This document shows, one piece after another, positions 33,186-41,597 of a DNA stretch of 64,000 nucleotides. Every line of letters starts with the position of its first letter. Positions within the stretch are counted from its first letter, which is position 1. The stretch covers positions 1 to 64,000 of the forward strand of contig JANXUF010000001.1 in assembly GCA_025356335.1 (NCBI GenBank), in the 5' to 3' direction. This stretch comes from Actinomycetes bacterium (GTDB taxonomy: Bacteria > Actinomycetota > Acidimicrobiia > Acidimicrobiales > Ilumatobacteraceae). The notes below the pieces were generated by a model. That model saw nothing but the letters and a program-made list of their open reading frames with translations, searched no databases and was not told where the DNA came from. The translations under genes and the position numbers were made by a program.

Positions 33186-33781
33186 CTTCGACCGAACCGT
33201 ATCGTCCGGTGGCCACACCCACTGGCGCCGAGAAGGTCGATCGGGCTGGCGCTGTTCGCCGGGCGTTGCGTTCGCTCGTCGCCGAGCACGGTTTCCACGG
33301 CGCCTCGATGAGCGCCGTCGCCAAGCGCGCCGGCGTCGCCACCGGCACGGCGTATGTGCACTATGAATCGAAGGAGGCGCTCGTCTTCGCAACGTACCTG
33401 GAAGTGAAACGCGAGCTCGGGACAGCGGCGATGAGCGCTGTCGATCCGTCGGCGTCTTTCCACGAACGCTTCCTCACGATGTGGTTCGGGATCTACCGCC
33501 ATCTGCAGCTCGAACCCGAGCGCGCCCGTTTCCTCGTCCAAGTGGACAGTTCGCCGTTCGCCAGACCGGCTCACCAACTGGCGATGAGCGCATACGACGA
33601 CCCGATCATGGCAGAAGCCACCCCGGAGACATTGGCCCTCCTCGCTCCGCTTCCGCTCGACATCATCTACGAGCTCGGGCTGGCACCGGCGATACGTCTC
33701 GCTGCGAGCGGCATCGAACTCGACGAAACCGCACTCGGGTTGATCGCCAACGCGTGCTGGCGGGCGATGACGACCGCCTGA
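33182..33781 (+). CDS. TetR-family regulator
   Basis: A TetR repressor of 199 residues whose ATG overlaps the stop of the SDR gene (ATGA). The DNA-binding domain reads AVRRALRSLVAEHGFHGASMSAVAKRAGVATGTAYVHYESKEAL. The C-terminal half is a typical helical ligand domain. Given its position at the end of the SDR operon, and the palindrome TGAATGATCATTCA at the operon promoter, it most likely represses that operon and itself. It converges on the TSUP exporter gene with 11 bases between the stop codons. Confidence 0.9.
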   Translation: MTSTEPYRPVATPTGAEKVDRAGAVRRALRSLVAEHGFHGASMSAVAKRAGVATGTAYVHYESKEALVFATYLEVKRELGTAAMSAVDPSASFHERFLTMWFGIYRHLQLEPERARFLVQVDSSPFARPAHQLAMSAYDDPIMAEATPETLALLAPLPLDIIYELGLAPAIRLAASGIELDETALGLIANACWRAMTTA

Positions 33782-33792
33782 GCCCAGGGTGC

Positions 33793-34554
33793 CTACTTGA
33801 CGAGGTAGATGATGGCAACGATGACACCGAAGATGATCACGAAGGCACGCAGCCTCTTCGGCGGTAGTTTGCCGGCGACCCGGCCACCGATGTTGCCGCC
33901 GATCAGCGCTGCGGGTGCCATCACGGCGACGATCGTCCACTCGATCTTTCCGGAGAACATCAGGAACGAGGCTGCGAAGAGGTTGATGACGAACGCCAGC
34001 AACAGCTTGACGGCATTGAGTTTCGTCAGTGCGAGGTCCGAGAAGAGCCCGAGCACGGCAATCAGCATGATGCCGAGACCTGCCCCGAAATAGCCGCCAT
34101 AGACCGCAGCGATGCCGACCGAGGCGACCTGCATCGGGATGCGCGATTTGTGTGTCGCGCCAGGTTTGAAGATCCACGCCCGCAACCTGTCCTGCACCGC
34201 CAACAGCAGGCAGGCGGAGAGAATCAGGAACGGCACGATCTGACGGAACACCGACTCGCTCGTGACGATCAGGAGGATCGAACCGGCGAGGCCGCCGATC
34301 GCCGAGGCGACGAGCTGCGGCTTGATGGTTCCGGTCAGACCGGCGAGATCCTTGCGTTGCGCATAGGTGCCGCCCAGATAGCCCGGCAGCAGCGAAACCG
34401 TGTTCGTGGCGTTGGCACGTACGGAGGGGATGCCGATCGCCGTCATCACCGGAAAGGTGATGAGCGTTCCACCCCCGGCGATCGCGTTGACCATTCCGCC
34501 GGCGACGGCGGCGAACCCAGCGCCGACATATGCAAGCGCGGAAATGTCAGTCAC
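33793..34554 (-). CDS. TauE/SafE-family (TSUP) membrane transporter
   Basis: A 253-residue membrane protein of the TauE/SafE sulfite exporter family. It opens DISALAYVGAGFAAVAGGMVNAIAGGGTLITFPVM, the family hallmark GGxVNAxAGGGT, and has the second repeat GGYFGAGLGIMLIAVLGLF. About eight hydrophobic segments fit the fold. Members export sulfite, sulfonates or other organic anions. It lies 85 bases beyond the aldo-keto reductase on the same strand and could be the last gene of the VOC-SnoaL-AKR unit, in which case an organic acid is a possible substrate. Confidence 0.88.
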   Translation of the reverse strand: MTDISALAYVGAGFAAVAGGMVNAIAGGGTLITFPVMTAIGIPSVRANATNTVSLLPGYLGGTYAQRKDLAGLTGTIKPQLVASAIGGLAGSILLIVTSESVFRQIVPFLILSACLLLAVQDRLRAWIFKPGATHKSRIPMQVASVGIAAVYGGYFGAGLGIMLIAVLGLFSDLALTKLNAVKLLLAFVINLFAASFLMFSGKIEWTIVAVMAPAALIGGNIGGRVAGKLPPKRLRAFVIIFGVIVAIIYLVK

Positions 34555-34639
34555 AGCAGGGCCTGACCGGGCAGTCGAGGAGGAGATCTCTGGTGCCGGA
34601 TGGCGCGCAGAAGCGACGGGTCGGCGTCAGCACGAGCGG

Positions 34640-35644
34640 TCAGCCTGCGTCGTACGGATTGATGTTGCGACCGGACGGGACGAGCGCATCGATCGCCGCG
34701 ACGACGTCGTCGCTCACGTCGACGTGGCCGGCGGCGAGCAGGTCGTCGAGTTGCGCCAACGTGCGAGGCCCGATGATCGCTGCGGTCACCGCCGGGTTGT
34801 GCAGCACGAAGCCGAGCGCCAACTGCTTCAACGAGATGCCGGCGTCGGCGGCGATGTCGATCAGCGCGGCGACGATCGAGCGTTTCGTTTCGCGCATTTC
34901 AGCGTCGCGGTGGTCGAAGTGCTCCGGTTTGCGAGCGGCGCGCGAGAACTCGTCAGCTTCGTCCGCTTGATACTTTCCGGTCAACCAGCCCCCGTTCAGC
35001 GGCGCCCACACGAGCACGCCGATGTCGAATCGCCGACACGTCGCCAGCACATCACCGTCGACGCCGCGGGCGAGGATCGAATACGGCGGCTGCTCGCTGA
35101 TCGGGCCGGCCGTGCCGATCGAGGCGGCGACATCCTGCATCGCCTCGATCTGTGCGGCCGAGAACGTCGACGTCCCGAACCCGCGGATCTTGCCGGCGTC
35201 GATCAGCTCGTCGAACGCCTGCAGTGTCTCCTCGAACGGAGTATCCGGATCGGGACGGTGCATCTGATAGAGATCGATGCAGTCGACGCCCAACCGGCGC
35301 AGGCTGTCCTCGCACGCCTGCGTGATCCAGCGTCGAGACAGCCCGCGTTGCGACGGATCGTCGCTCATCGGGTTCCCGCATTTGGTGGCGATGACGAGTC
35401 CGTCGCGCCTGCCGCGGATCGCCTGGCCGAGGATCTCCTCGGAGCGGCCTGCATCGTAGATGTCGGCCGTGTCGAACGTCGTGATCCCGGCGTCGATCGA
35501 GCGATCGACCATCCGCACACACTCGTCGACGTCCTCGTTCCCCCAACTGCCGAACATCATCGTTCCGAGGGTCAGCGTGCTGACCTCGATGCCGCTGCGC
35601 CCGAGGGTTCGGTACTGGATCGGCGGCGTTGCGGGGCCGGTCAT
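34640..35644 (-). CDS. Aldo/keto reductase
   Basis: A 334-residue NADPH-dependent aldo-keto reductase. It reads YRTLGRSGIEVSTLTLGTM, FDTADIYDAGRSEEILGQA (catalytic Asp and Tyr), IATKCG (Lys) and DLYQMHRPD (His), completing the tetrad. The cofactor site near the C-terminus is AAIIGPRTLAQLDD. It is the third to fourth gene of a minus-strand unit (VOC, VOC, SnoaL-like, AKR), overlapping the SnoaL-like gene by 4 bases. It probably reduces or oxidises a carbonyl intermediate of the catabolic locus; substrate unknown. Confidence 0.9.
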   Translation of the reverse strand: MTGPATPPIQYRTLGRSGIEVSTLTLGTMMFGSWGNEDVDECVRMVDRSIDAGITTFDTADIYDAGRSEEILGQAIRGRRDGLVIATKCGNPMSDDPSQRGLSRRWITQACEDSLRRLGVDCIDLYQMHRPDPDTPFEETLQAFDELIDAGKIRGFGTSTFSAAQIEAMQDVAASIGTAGPISEQPPYSILARGVDGDVLATCRRFDIGVLVWAPLNGGWLTGKYQADEADEFSRAARKPEHFDHRDAEMRETKRSIVAALIDIAADAGISLKQLALGFVLHNPAVTAAIIGPRTLAQLDDLLAAGHVDVSDDVVAAIDALVPSGRNINPYDAG

Positions 35645-36033
35645 GCCATACCCGTCTGGCGCTGGAAGACGAGGCTGTCCCAGTAGTCGGTGCGCTTGGC
35701 GACGAGTTCACCCTCGACAAGGAAATGCATCACACCGCGGACGGCGATATCGCGGTCGTTGACGTGGGCGTGCAGCGTGTACGCCGCGTAGACAGACGGG
35801 CCGTCGGCGGTGATGTCTTCGACGTCGTACCGCAGTCCCGGCATCGAGGCAAGGAAGCCAGGGACGCGACGTTCGTACTCGTCCTTGCCGGTGCACCCCG
35901 AACCCAAGGCGGCGGTGTGCTCATTGACGAAACCGTCGGTGACCATCGCCGTGACGTCGTCGGGAATGCCCGTCGCAAAGGCTGCGAGGTAAGCAGCGCA
36001 CACCTCCGACGGCGTCAGTGGCCGCAACGCCAT
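35641..36033 (-). CDS. SnoaL/NTF2-like small protein
   Basis: A 130-residue protein with the cone-shaped NTF2/SnoaL fold pattern: an N-terminal helix (EVCAAYLAAFATGIPDDVTAM), VTDGFVNEHTAALGSGCTGKDEYERRVPGF, then strands ending MHFLVEGELVAKRTDYWDSL. Such proteins are isomerases, cyclases, dehydratases or simple binding proteins. Its ATG directly follows the VOC stop codon and its end overlaps the AKR start, so it is translated with them. Asp/His/Tyr residues line a possible pocket, but no reaction can be named. Confidence 0.75.
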   Translation of the reverse strand: MALRPLTPSEVCAAYLAAFATGIPDDVTAMVTDGFVNEHTAALGSGCTGKDEYERRVPGFLASMPGLRYDVEDITADGPSVYAAYTLHAHVNDRDIAVRGVMHFLVEGELVAKRTDYWDSLVFQRQTGMA

Positions 36034-36546
36034 CTAGCCCCAGACCTCTTGCGCCTTGGCGTAGACCCCCTGGTCGTAGGAGAACTCGATCATGTTGCCG
36101 TCGGGATCCTCGAGCGCGCAGATGTACCCGATCGGGTCGGGCATCTGCGTGGGCGCCCACTTGAGGCAACCCTCCTCCGCACCGCGACGGGCGATGTCGT
36201 CGACCTCGTCTTTGCTGGCGACCTCGAGACCGATGTGGGCGAACGGCGCCATGACCGGCTGGCGGCCCTTGTCCTGGTCGCGAAAGAAGCTGACCAGCAC
36301 GAGGATGAACGGCTTGTCACCCTGGTCGGGATGGCCGAGCCACGCTCCGTATCCGTCTTCGTCCTCGCGGCGGTCGAGGAGTTGCAACGGTGTGAACCGC
36401 GTGTACCAATCGATCGTCTTCTGCATATCGGTGCACGGCAGGGCGATGTGCGTCCAACGCATCGACTTCGGGCCTGGCTTGTGGGCCGCGGGGTCGGCCG
36501 TTGCGATGTCGGACGTCTCCGTGCCAGATGTCTCGGTTGTGCTCAC
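36034..36546 (-). CDS. VOC (glyoxalase/dioxygenase-fold) protein 2
   Basis: A 170-residue vicinal-oxygen-chelate protein. The first metal His lies in MRWTHIALPCTDM, and the C-terminal half has FAHIGLEVASKDEVDDIARRG and YICALEDPDGNMIEFSYD, where the Glu is the last ligand. It resembles VOC protein 3 at 38370 (shared xxHIxLPxxD, YIC..xDPDGNxIEFS), so the two are probably paralogues on either side of the Rieske gene. The GTG at 36546 follows the VOC 1 stop by one base; the ATG at 36462 is an alternative. Role: an extradiol-type dioxygenase, glyoxalase or isomerase in the locus. Confidence 0.82.
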   Translation of the reverse strand: MSTTETSGTETSDIATADPAAHKPGPKSMRWTHIALPCTDMQKTIDWYTRFTPLQLLDRREDEDGYGAWLGHPDQGDKPFILVLVSFFRDQDKGRQPVMAPFAHIGLEVASKDEVDDIARRGAEEGCLKWAPTQMPDPIGYICALEDPDGNMIEFSYDQGVYAKAQEVWG

Positions 36547-36547
36547 A

Positions 36548-37033
36548 TCATTCACCGGTGTAACCCTCCGGAAGCTCTGGGTCGTCTCCGCCCTTTGACC
36601 ACAGAATAAAGGTGTTGCCCCACGGATCCTCGAACGCCCCGTTGAAGCCGTTGAACTCGGCCCAGTAGTGATGGCGCCAGAGCACCGTCGCTCCGAGACG
36701 TTCCGCCGTGTCGAGGATGCGATCCTCGGAATCGTCGTCGTCGACGAGAATCCATGTTCGGGCAGTGCGGCCGCCCCGAGCGAGCTCACGCGGATCGACG
36801 CCGGCGGCGTCGGGGTGAGGTCGAGCGTTCGCCGCGTCGTACAGGCCCATGTGGAGATTGCCGATCGGCGACGGCTCACCGTTGTCCAGCGGGAAGTGGC
36901 CCCCGGGGACGATGCGGTAGAACACATTCGCCGGGCGAGGCTCGACGACCCATCCGAAGACCTCCTCGTAGAACGCAGCGCTGGCGGTGATGTCGTCAGA
37001 AGGGAAGTCGACGAAGATCAAGGTGTTGGGCAT
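36548..37033 (-). CDS. VOC (glyoxalase-like) protein 1
   Basis: A 161-residue VOC-fold protein, first gene of the minus-strand unit. It reads LIFVDFPSDDITASAAFYEEVFGW and ENTF-like GAFEDPWGNTFILWS at the C-terminus, the pattern of the glyoxalase/bleomycin-resistance group. The first metal-ligand position is Asp rather than His, so metal binding is uncertain. A TAGGAT -10 box on the minus strand (37043-37048) would start transcription a few bases before the ATG, with the GntR-type operator at 37056-37073 lying across the -35 region. The gene is thus likely repressed together with the divergent Rieske gene. Substrate unknown. Confidence 0.8.
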   Translation of the reverse strand: MPNTLIFVDFPSDDITASAAFYEEVFGWVVEPRPANVFYRIVPGGHFPLDNGEPSPIGNLHMGLYDAANARPHPDAAGVDPRELARGGRTARTWILVDDDDSEDRILDTAERLGATVLWRHHYWAEFNGFNGAFEDPWGNTFILWSKGGDDPELPEGYTGE

Positions 37034-37055
37034 AGGTTCACGATCCTAGTCGAAT

Positions 37056-37073
37056 GGACTGATGGTCAGACCA
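37056..37073 (-). promoter_or_regulatory. GntR/FadR-type operator, site 1
   Basis: On the minus strand TGGTCTGACCATCAGTCC, with the palindromic core TGGTCWGACCA at 37063-37073. It fits the FadR-subfamily consensus TNGTNNNACNA. It lies in the divergent promoter between the VOC 1 and Rieske genes. Confidence 0.75.
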
Positions 37074-37097
37074 GTGTAGTTGTCATAGACTTGGGCG

Positions 37098-38135
37098 ATG
37101 AACATGATCCTGTCCGACAATCCGGCGCTGCTGTCGAGCTGGTTCGCCGTAGCCCGCAGCATCGAAGTCGGCTCGGCACCGGTCCAGATCACGCTACTGA
37201 ACCGCAAGGTCGTGCTGTGGAGAGGCCCTTCCGGCGAGGTCATCGGAGCACCCGACCGGTGCCCACACCGTGAGGCGCCACTGTCGAAGGGAACGGTGTC
37301 CGACGGCTGCCTCGTCTGTCCGTACCACGGCTGGACGTTCGGCGACGAGGGCCGCCTCGTGCGCGTCCCCTCTTCCACCGAAGGCGTGCCCGTCCCGCCG
37401 CGCGGCCACCTGACAACGGTCATGGTCGAGGAGCGTTACGGACTCGTGTGGGTGTGCCTCGGCACGCCGACCTCGCCGATTCCGACGATCCTCGAGGAGA
37501 CCGACCCGGCATTCCGCCGGATCAACACCGAGGTCGACACCTGGCATACATCGGCGACCCGTATGGTCGACAACTTCCTCGACATCACCCACTTCCCGTT
37601 CGTCCACACCGGCACGTTCGGGAGGGCACAGGACACCCACGTGCCGAAGATCGAACTCGACATGCTCGACAACGACTGGTACGGCTACCGCTACGAGATC
37701 CGGGCGAACAACAGCGACCTCGGCACGCTCGCCAGCGGCCAGACCGACGGCGTCGTCGAACGGGCGATGACGACCGGGTTCAACCTGCCGTTCAACGTGC
37801 GCAGCGAGATCCACTACGGCACCGGCCTCTCGCACATCATCCTGTTGCTGTCGGCGCCGATCGACGACGTCACGACCTATTTCACGTTCGTGGTCTGGCG
37901 AAACGATGACTTCGCCGTGTCGGCCGAGGAGATCATCCGCTTCGACCTGGCGATCGGCGCCGAGGACAAGCGCATGCTCGAGCTGCTCGACGGTGTGCTG
38001 ACGCTCGACCAGACGACGCTCGTCAGTGTCCAGGCCGACAAGTGCAGCGTCGAATGGCGCCGCAAGCTGATCGAGATGATGGGCATCGCCACACCGCCCG
38101 CCGTCGCCGTCAGCAGCCCGTCCGCCGCCGGATAG
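37098..38135 (+). CDS. Rieske non-heme iron oxygenase 1 (demethylase-like)
   Basis: A 345-residue Rieske oxygenase alpha subunit. The Rieske cluster ligands are Cys55-x-His57 (CPH) and Cys74-x-x-His77 (CPYH); the mononuclear iron motif is Asp162-x-x-His165-x4-His170 in DNFLDITHFPFVH. Size and motifs fit the monooxygenase group that includes vanillate O-demethylase and the purine N-demethylases, so O- or N-dealkylation or ring hydroxylation is likely. The operator at 37063 precedes it. No ferredoxin or reductase partner is encoded nearby, so electrons must come from elsewhere. The 3' side holds a 19-bp repeat array and a second operator, so the next gene starts a new transcript. Confidence 0.9.
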   Translation: MNMILSDNPALLSSWFAVARSIEVGSAPVQITLLNRKVVLWRGPSGEVIGAPDRCPHREAPLSKGTVSDGCLVCPYHGWTFGDEGRLVRVPSSTEGVPVPPRGHLTTVMVEERYGLVWVCLGTPTSPIPTILEETDPAFRRINTEVDTWHTSATRMVDNFLDITHFPFVHTGTFGRAQDTHVPKIELDMLDNDWYGYRYEIRANNSDLGTLASGQTDGVVERAMTTGFNLPFNVRSEIHYGTGLSHIILLLSAPIDDVTTYFTFVVWRNDDFAVSAEEIIRFDLAIGAEDKRMLELLDGVLTLDQTTLVSVQADKCSVEWRRKLIEMMGIATPPAVAVSSPSAAG

Positions 38136-38180
38136 TGAGTGCATCGGCGCGCGGAACAACTGCTCCCTCGTCGATACGCC

Positions 38181-38278
38181 CGAGTATGTGCGGTCCGCCC
38201 GAGTATGTGCGGTCCGCCCGAGTATGTGCGGTCCGCCCAGCGGACCGTGGGTACTCGCCCGGACCGTGGGTACTCGCC
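38181..38278. repeat. 19-bp repeats in two opposed blocks
   Basis: CGAGTATGTGCGGTCCGCC repeats three times (38181-38237), then CGGACCGTGGGTACTCGCC twice (38241-38278). The second unit is an imperfect reverse complement of the first, so the block can fold into a long stem. It lies between the Rieske and VOC genes and may end the Rieske transcript. Confidence 0.92.
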
Positions 38279-38306
38279 CGGTTTGACTCGGCGGACTGTC
38301 CAATGT

Positions 38307-38322
38307 TCTAATGGTCAGACCA
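38307..38322 (+). promoter_or_regulatory. GntR/FadR-type operator, site 2, with -10
   Basis: TCTAAT (38307-38312) is a candidate -10, overlapping by one base TGGTCAGACCA at 38312-38322. On the minus strand it continues TGGTCTGACCATTAG, one base different from the ATCAG of the other sites. It precedes the VOC 3-amidohydrolase-enolase genes. Confidence 0.7.
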
Positions 38323-38369
38323 AGATGCGCCCGACGTTCGTCGAACGCAGCGGACAGGGAGTCGACGCC

Positions 38370-38876
38370 ATGACTGCGACCGCCACCACGACCACCACTC
38401 CCCCTTCGACCGTTCCTACGTCGCTGCTGACGCACATCGCCCTGCCGGTCCGTGACATCGACGTCACGCTCGCGTTCTACCGGCGCTACACGACGTTGGA
38501 GGTCATCCACGAGCGGGTTGACGAGACGACCGGACTGCGGACCGCGTGGCTCGCCAATCCCGGTGACACGACGAGCGCCGGCGACGAACTCGGCATCCAG
38601 GGCGCGACGTTCGTCATCGTGCTGATCTGCGGTTCGCTGCCGACGGCGATCACCGGAGACATCAAGGAGGAGTACGGGTTCCTCCGCTCGATCAGCCACC
38701 TCGGCCTGTCGTGCAATTCCCGCGACGACGTCGATCGCATCGCAGCCTTGGCCAAGGCGGAGGGGTGCCTGCTGCTCGGCCCGCTCTACCGCAACGTCGT
38801 GGTCGGCTACATCTGCATCGTCACCGACCCGGACGGCAACAACATCGAGTTCTCCGTCGAGCAGATCCTCGGATGA
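38370..38876 (+). CDS. VOC (glyoxalase/dioxygenase-fold) protein 3
   Basis: A 168-residue VOC protein. A short Thr-rich tail precedes LLTHIALPVRDIDVTLAFYRR (first metal His); later come ISHLGLSCNSRDDVDRIAAL (second His) and YICIVTDPDGNNIEFSVEQ (Glu), so a metal site is plausible. It is a relative of VOC protein 2 at 36034. Its stop overlaps the amidohydrolase start (ATGA). The ATG at 38370 has AGGGAG upstream. It probably acts on an early intermediate in the same pathway as the amidohydrolase, but the reaction (ring-cleavage, isomerisation or hydrolysis) is undetermined. Confidence 0.85.
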   Translation: MTATATTTTTPPSTVPTSLLTHIALPVRDIDVTLAFYRRYTTLEVIHERVDETTGLRTAWLANPGDTTSAGDELGIQGATFVIVLICGSLPTAITGDIKEEYGFLRSISHLGLSCNSRDDVDRIAALAKAEGCLLLGPLYRNVVVGYICIVTDPDGNNIEFSVEQILG

Positions 38877-40357
38877 CGGCGGCGTCGGAGAATCCCGCCG
38901 CAGCGACCGTCCCGTCGGTGGTCGACCTGCTCGTCACCGGTGGCGACGTGCTGACGATGGACGACACCCGGCGGATCATCCTCGACGGGGCGATCGCCAT
39001 CCGGGACGGCATCGTCGTCGCCGTCGACACGACGTCAGCTTTGCGCGCCCGTTTCCCCGGCGCTGCCGAACTCGATGCCACCGACTGTGTCGTCACGCCG
39101 GGCTTCGTCAACACACACCAGCACATCACCGGCGACCCGCTGGCGCGCAGCTGCGCGCCGGATGACCTGCCGCCCGGCGCGTCGATCTTCCAGTGGGCCG
39201 TCCCGCTGAACGACGCCCACGGGCCCGATGACGACGGCCTCGCGGCGACGCTCACACTCGTCGACAGCCTGCTCAATGGTGTCACGACCGTCATCGAAGC
39301 CGGGACGATCGGCCATCTCGCTCCGGCTGCAGCAGCTGCACAGACGGTCGGCATTCGCGCCGGACTCGGCGTGTGGGGCTGGGACATCGAGTTCGGCCCG
39401 TTCACCGCACCGACGGCCGAGACGCTCGCACGTCAGGCGGCGACGCTCGACATGCTGCCAACCTGCGGCCTCGTCGAGGGCTGGGTCAGCCTCGTCGGCC
39501 ACGACCTGGCGTCCGACGAACTGCTCGTCGGTGCCGCGGAACTGGCCAGACAGCGCGGCGCGCAGATGACGATGCACATCTCGCCGACGAGCAACGATGC
39601 CGAGGCGTACGTGAAGCGGTCCGGCGTTCGTCCGCTCGTCCATTTCGACAGACTGGGCATCCTCGGGCCGCACCTGCTGCTGGCGCATGCAGTGTGGCTC
39701 GACGACACCGAGGTCGACCTCGTCACGACCTCCGGAACGTCCATCGCCTACTGCCCATGGGCGTATCTGCATCACGGCCAGGGCGTCTCGAAGATGAGCA
39801 GCCACATGCGCATGCACCGGTCCGGCGTCCACATCGGACTCGGGTGCGATGCGCCGAACGCCAATGACGGCGTCGACATCCTCGATGCCGCCCGGCTCGC
39901 CGTCGGCATCGGCAAGGACGCGCCGATCGACCCGACGTGCTGCAGCGCCTACGACGGGCTCGAGATGGCGACGATCGGCGGAGCAGCGGCAGCGGGCATG
40001 TCCGACCGCATCGGCGCCCTCGCCGTCGGCATGTCGGCGGACCTCGTCGTGCACGACGCGACGGCACCCCAGTGGCGTCCGCGAGGCAATCCCGTTCAGC
40101 AGCTCATCTGGGCGGCGCAGGGACGCACGGTCCGCGACGTCCTGGTGGCCGGGCGACAGGTCGTGCGCAACGGCAGATGCACGACGGTCGACGAGGTCGA
40201 TCTGCGCCGTCGGGCGATGGACCATCAGTCCGGCGTACTCTCCCGCGCCGGGCTGACGATCCCCCAGCGCTGGCCGGTGATCGACGGGCGGGCGGCCTCC
40301 CTCGGCGACGGCGTCCTCCTGGCCTCCGCCCCGGCGCAGGCGTCGGCACACGCATGA
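38873..40357 (+). CDS. Amidohydrolase 1 (AtzA/TrzN/deaminase clan)
   Basis: A 494-residue metal-dependent hydrolase of the amidohydrolase superfamily. Metal ligands are His82-x-His84 (NTHQHITGD), His235 (MTMHISP) and the Asp in GLGCDAPN; LAHAVWLDDTE holds the next conserved His. In the cytosine-deaminase/AtzA clan the residue three after the third His is a catalytic Glu; here it is Pro238. The same Pro occurs in the two other amidohydrolases at 60120 and 61713. The pocket is therefore different from classical deaminases. It overlaps its neighbours by 4 bases on both sides (VOC 3 and enolase). Likely reaction: hydrolytic ring opening, deamination or dehalogenation of a cyclic substrate. Confidence 0.88.
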   Translation: MTAASENPAAATVPSVVDLLVTGGDVLTMDDTRRIILDGAIAIRDGIVVAVDTTSALRARFPGAAELDATDCVVTPGFVNTHQHITGDPLARSCAPDDLPPGASIFQWAVPLNDAHGPDDDGLAATLTLVDSLLNGVTTVIEAGTIGHLAPAAAAAQTVGIRAGLGVWGWDIEFGPFTAPTAETLARQAATLDMLPTCGLVEGWVSLVGHDLASDELLVGAAELARQRGAQMTMHISPTSNDAEAYVKRSGVRPLVHFDRLGILGPHLLLAHAVWLDDTEVDLVTTSGTSIAYCPWAYLHHGQGVSKMSSHMRMHRSGVHIGLGCDAPNANDGVDILDAARLAVGIGKDAPIDPTCCSAYDGLEMATIGGAAAAGMSDRIGALAVGMSADLVVHDATAPQWRPRGNPVQQLIWAAQGRTVRDVLVAGRQVVRNGRCTTVDEVDLRRRAMDHQSGVLSRAGLTIPQRWPVIDGRAASLGDGVLLASAPAQASAHA

Positions 40358-41520
40358 TCATCACCTCGGTCACTCCTTTGACGGCGACGTTCGACTTCGA
40401 GCGCGACCCGCTGTCGTACTGTTTCGTGCGCATCGAAACCGATGTCGGCCGCGTCGGGTTCGGCGAGTCGTGCGACAGCTACGGGTGCACGTTCGCCAAT
40501 GTATTGGCGACCGTCGTCGACGACGCGCTCGCTCCGCTGCTCGTCGGGCAGGAACTCGACTCCGTCGAACGGCTGTCCGAGCGGATGCGGCTGTTCACCC
40601 GCCGACGGCTCGGCGACGCCTGCCTCGGGCCGGAGGCGCGCAGCGCCTGCGAGATCGCCCTCTGGGATCTCGCCGGCCAGGAGGCCGGCCGTTCTGTGAG
40701 CAGTCTGATCGGCCGGGTGCGCGACCGCGCGCCCATCTATGCATCGAGCGTCTTCCTCGAAGAGGGACCGGCGTCGTGGCACCTCGGCCTGCTGCAGCCC
40801 TTGCTCGACCGTGGCGTGACGATGGTGAAGGTCCGCGTCGGGCCAGAGTGGGAGGCCGATCTGGCGACGCTGTCCGAGCTGCGCAGCATCTTGAACCACA
40901 CGGTTCACCTGATGGTCGACGGTAGCGAGATCTTCACGTTGCCGACCGCACTGGAGGTCGCCAAGCGGCTCGCCGACCTCGGGATCATGTGGTTCGAGGA
41001 GCCGCTGCCGCAGAACGAACGCGCCGGCATCGAGCAGCTCGTGCAACGGTCCCCCGTGGCGATCGCCTACGGGGAGCATCTCTACGGAGCACTCGATGCC
41101 ACCGAAGTCATGACCCGCCGTCAGGCGACCGTCCTGCAACCGGACGCTTCGACCTGCGGAGGCATCGGCGAGGCGCGACGCATGGCATCGGCCGCTGCAT
41201 ACTTCGGCGCCAGGGTCGTTCCGCACGTCTGCGCCGGACCGATCTCGCTGCTCGCCAACCTCCACGTCGTGGCCTCGACCCCGGTCATCCGGGCGATCGA
41301 ATATCCCTACACCCTCGCGCCGGCGTGGGCAGCGTTCGCGCCGGGCCTCGACCTCGGCCCCGAGTCGATCGTCGACGGCTCGATCGCCGTACCGGACACA
41401 CCGGGGCTCGGCGCCGTGCTCGACCTCGCTGCCGTCGCCGCCCGTCCGTACCGCATCCCCGGAACGCGGGTCGCCGGCTCCAGGGGCGGGCTCCCCGACC
41501 GCTTCGTCGGGGACCGTTGA
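40354..41520 (+). CDS. Mandelate-racemase-type enolase superfamily enzyme
   Basis: A 388-residue enolase-superfamily enzyme. Metal ligands are Asp189 (MVDGSE), Glu215 (FEEPLP) and Glu241 (AYGEHLYG). The acid/base set includes Lys159 and Arg161 (KVRVG) on the second strand and a His291/Asp264 dyad (PHVCAG, LQPDAS). The spacing matches mandelate racemase, but the second Lys of the KxK motif is Arg. Such enzymes abstract a proton next to a carboxylate for racemisation, dehydration or cycloisomerisation. It overlaps the amidohydrolase stop by 4 bases, suggesting it acts on the carboxylate released by that hydrolase. Exact chemistry is unknown. Confidence 0.9.
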   Translation: MIITSVTPLTATFDFERDPLSYCFVRIETDVGRVGFGESCDSYGCTFANVLATVVDDALAPLLVGQELDSVERLSERMRLFTRRRLGDACLGPEARSACEIALWDLAGQEAGRSVSSLIGRVRDRAPIYASSVFLEEGPASWHLGLLQPLLDRGVTMVKVRVGPEWEADLATLSELRSILNHTVHLMVDGSEIFTLPTALEVAKRLADLGIMWFEEPLPQNERAGIEQLVQRSPVAIAYGEHLYGALDATEVMTRRQATVLQPDASTCGGIGEARRMASAAAYFGARVVPHVCAGPISLLANLHVVASTPVIRAIEYPYTLAPAWAAFAPGLDLGPESIVDGSIAVPDTPGLGAVLDLAAVAARPYRIPGTRVAGSRGGLPDRFVGDR

Positions 41521-41597
41521 TTCCCGCTGTCCCGCACCGCCCACCCCTCACCTGCAACTCGCCCCATATCGCCCGAACCACCGCCAGGAGCACCGCC

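Noticed and set aside
38181..38278. CRISPR array
   Set aside because: The 19-bp units are directly adjacent with no spacers, and no cas genes are present.
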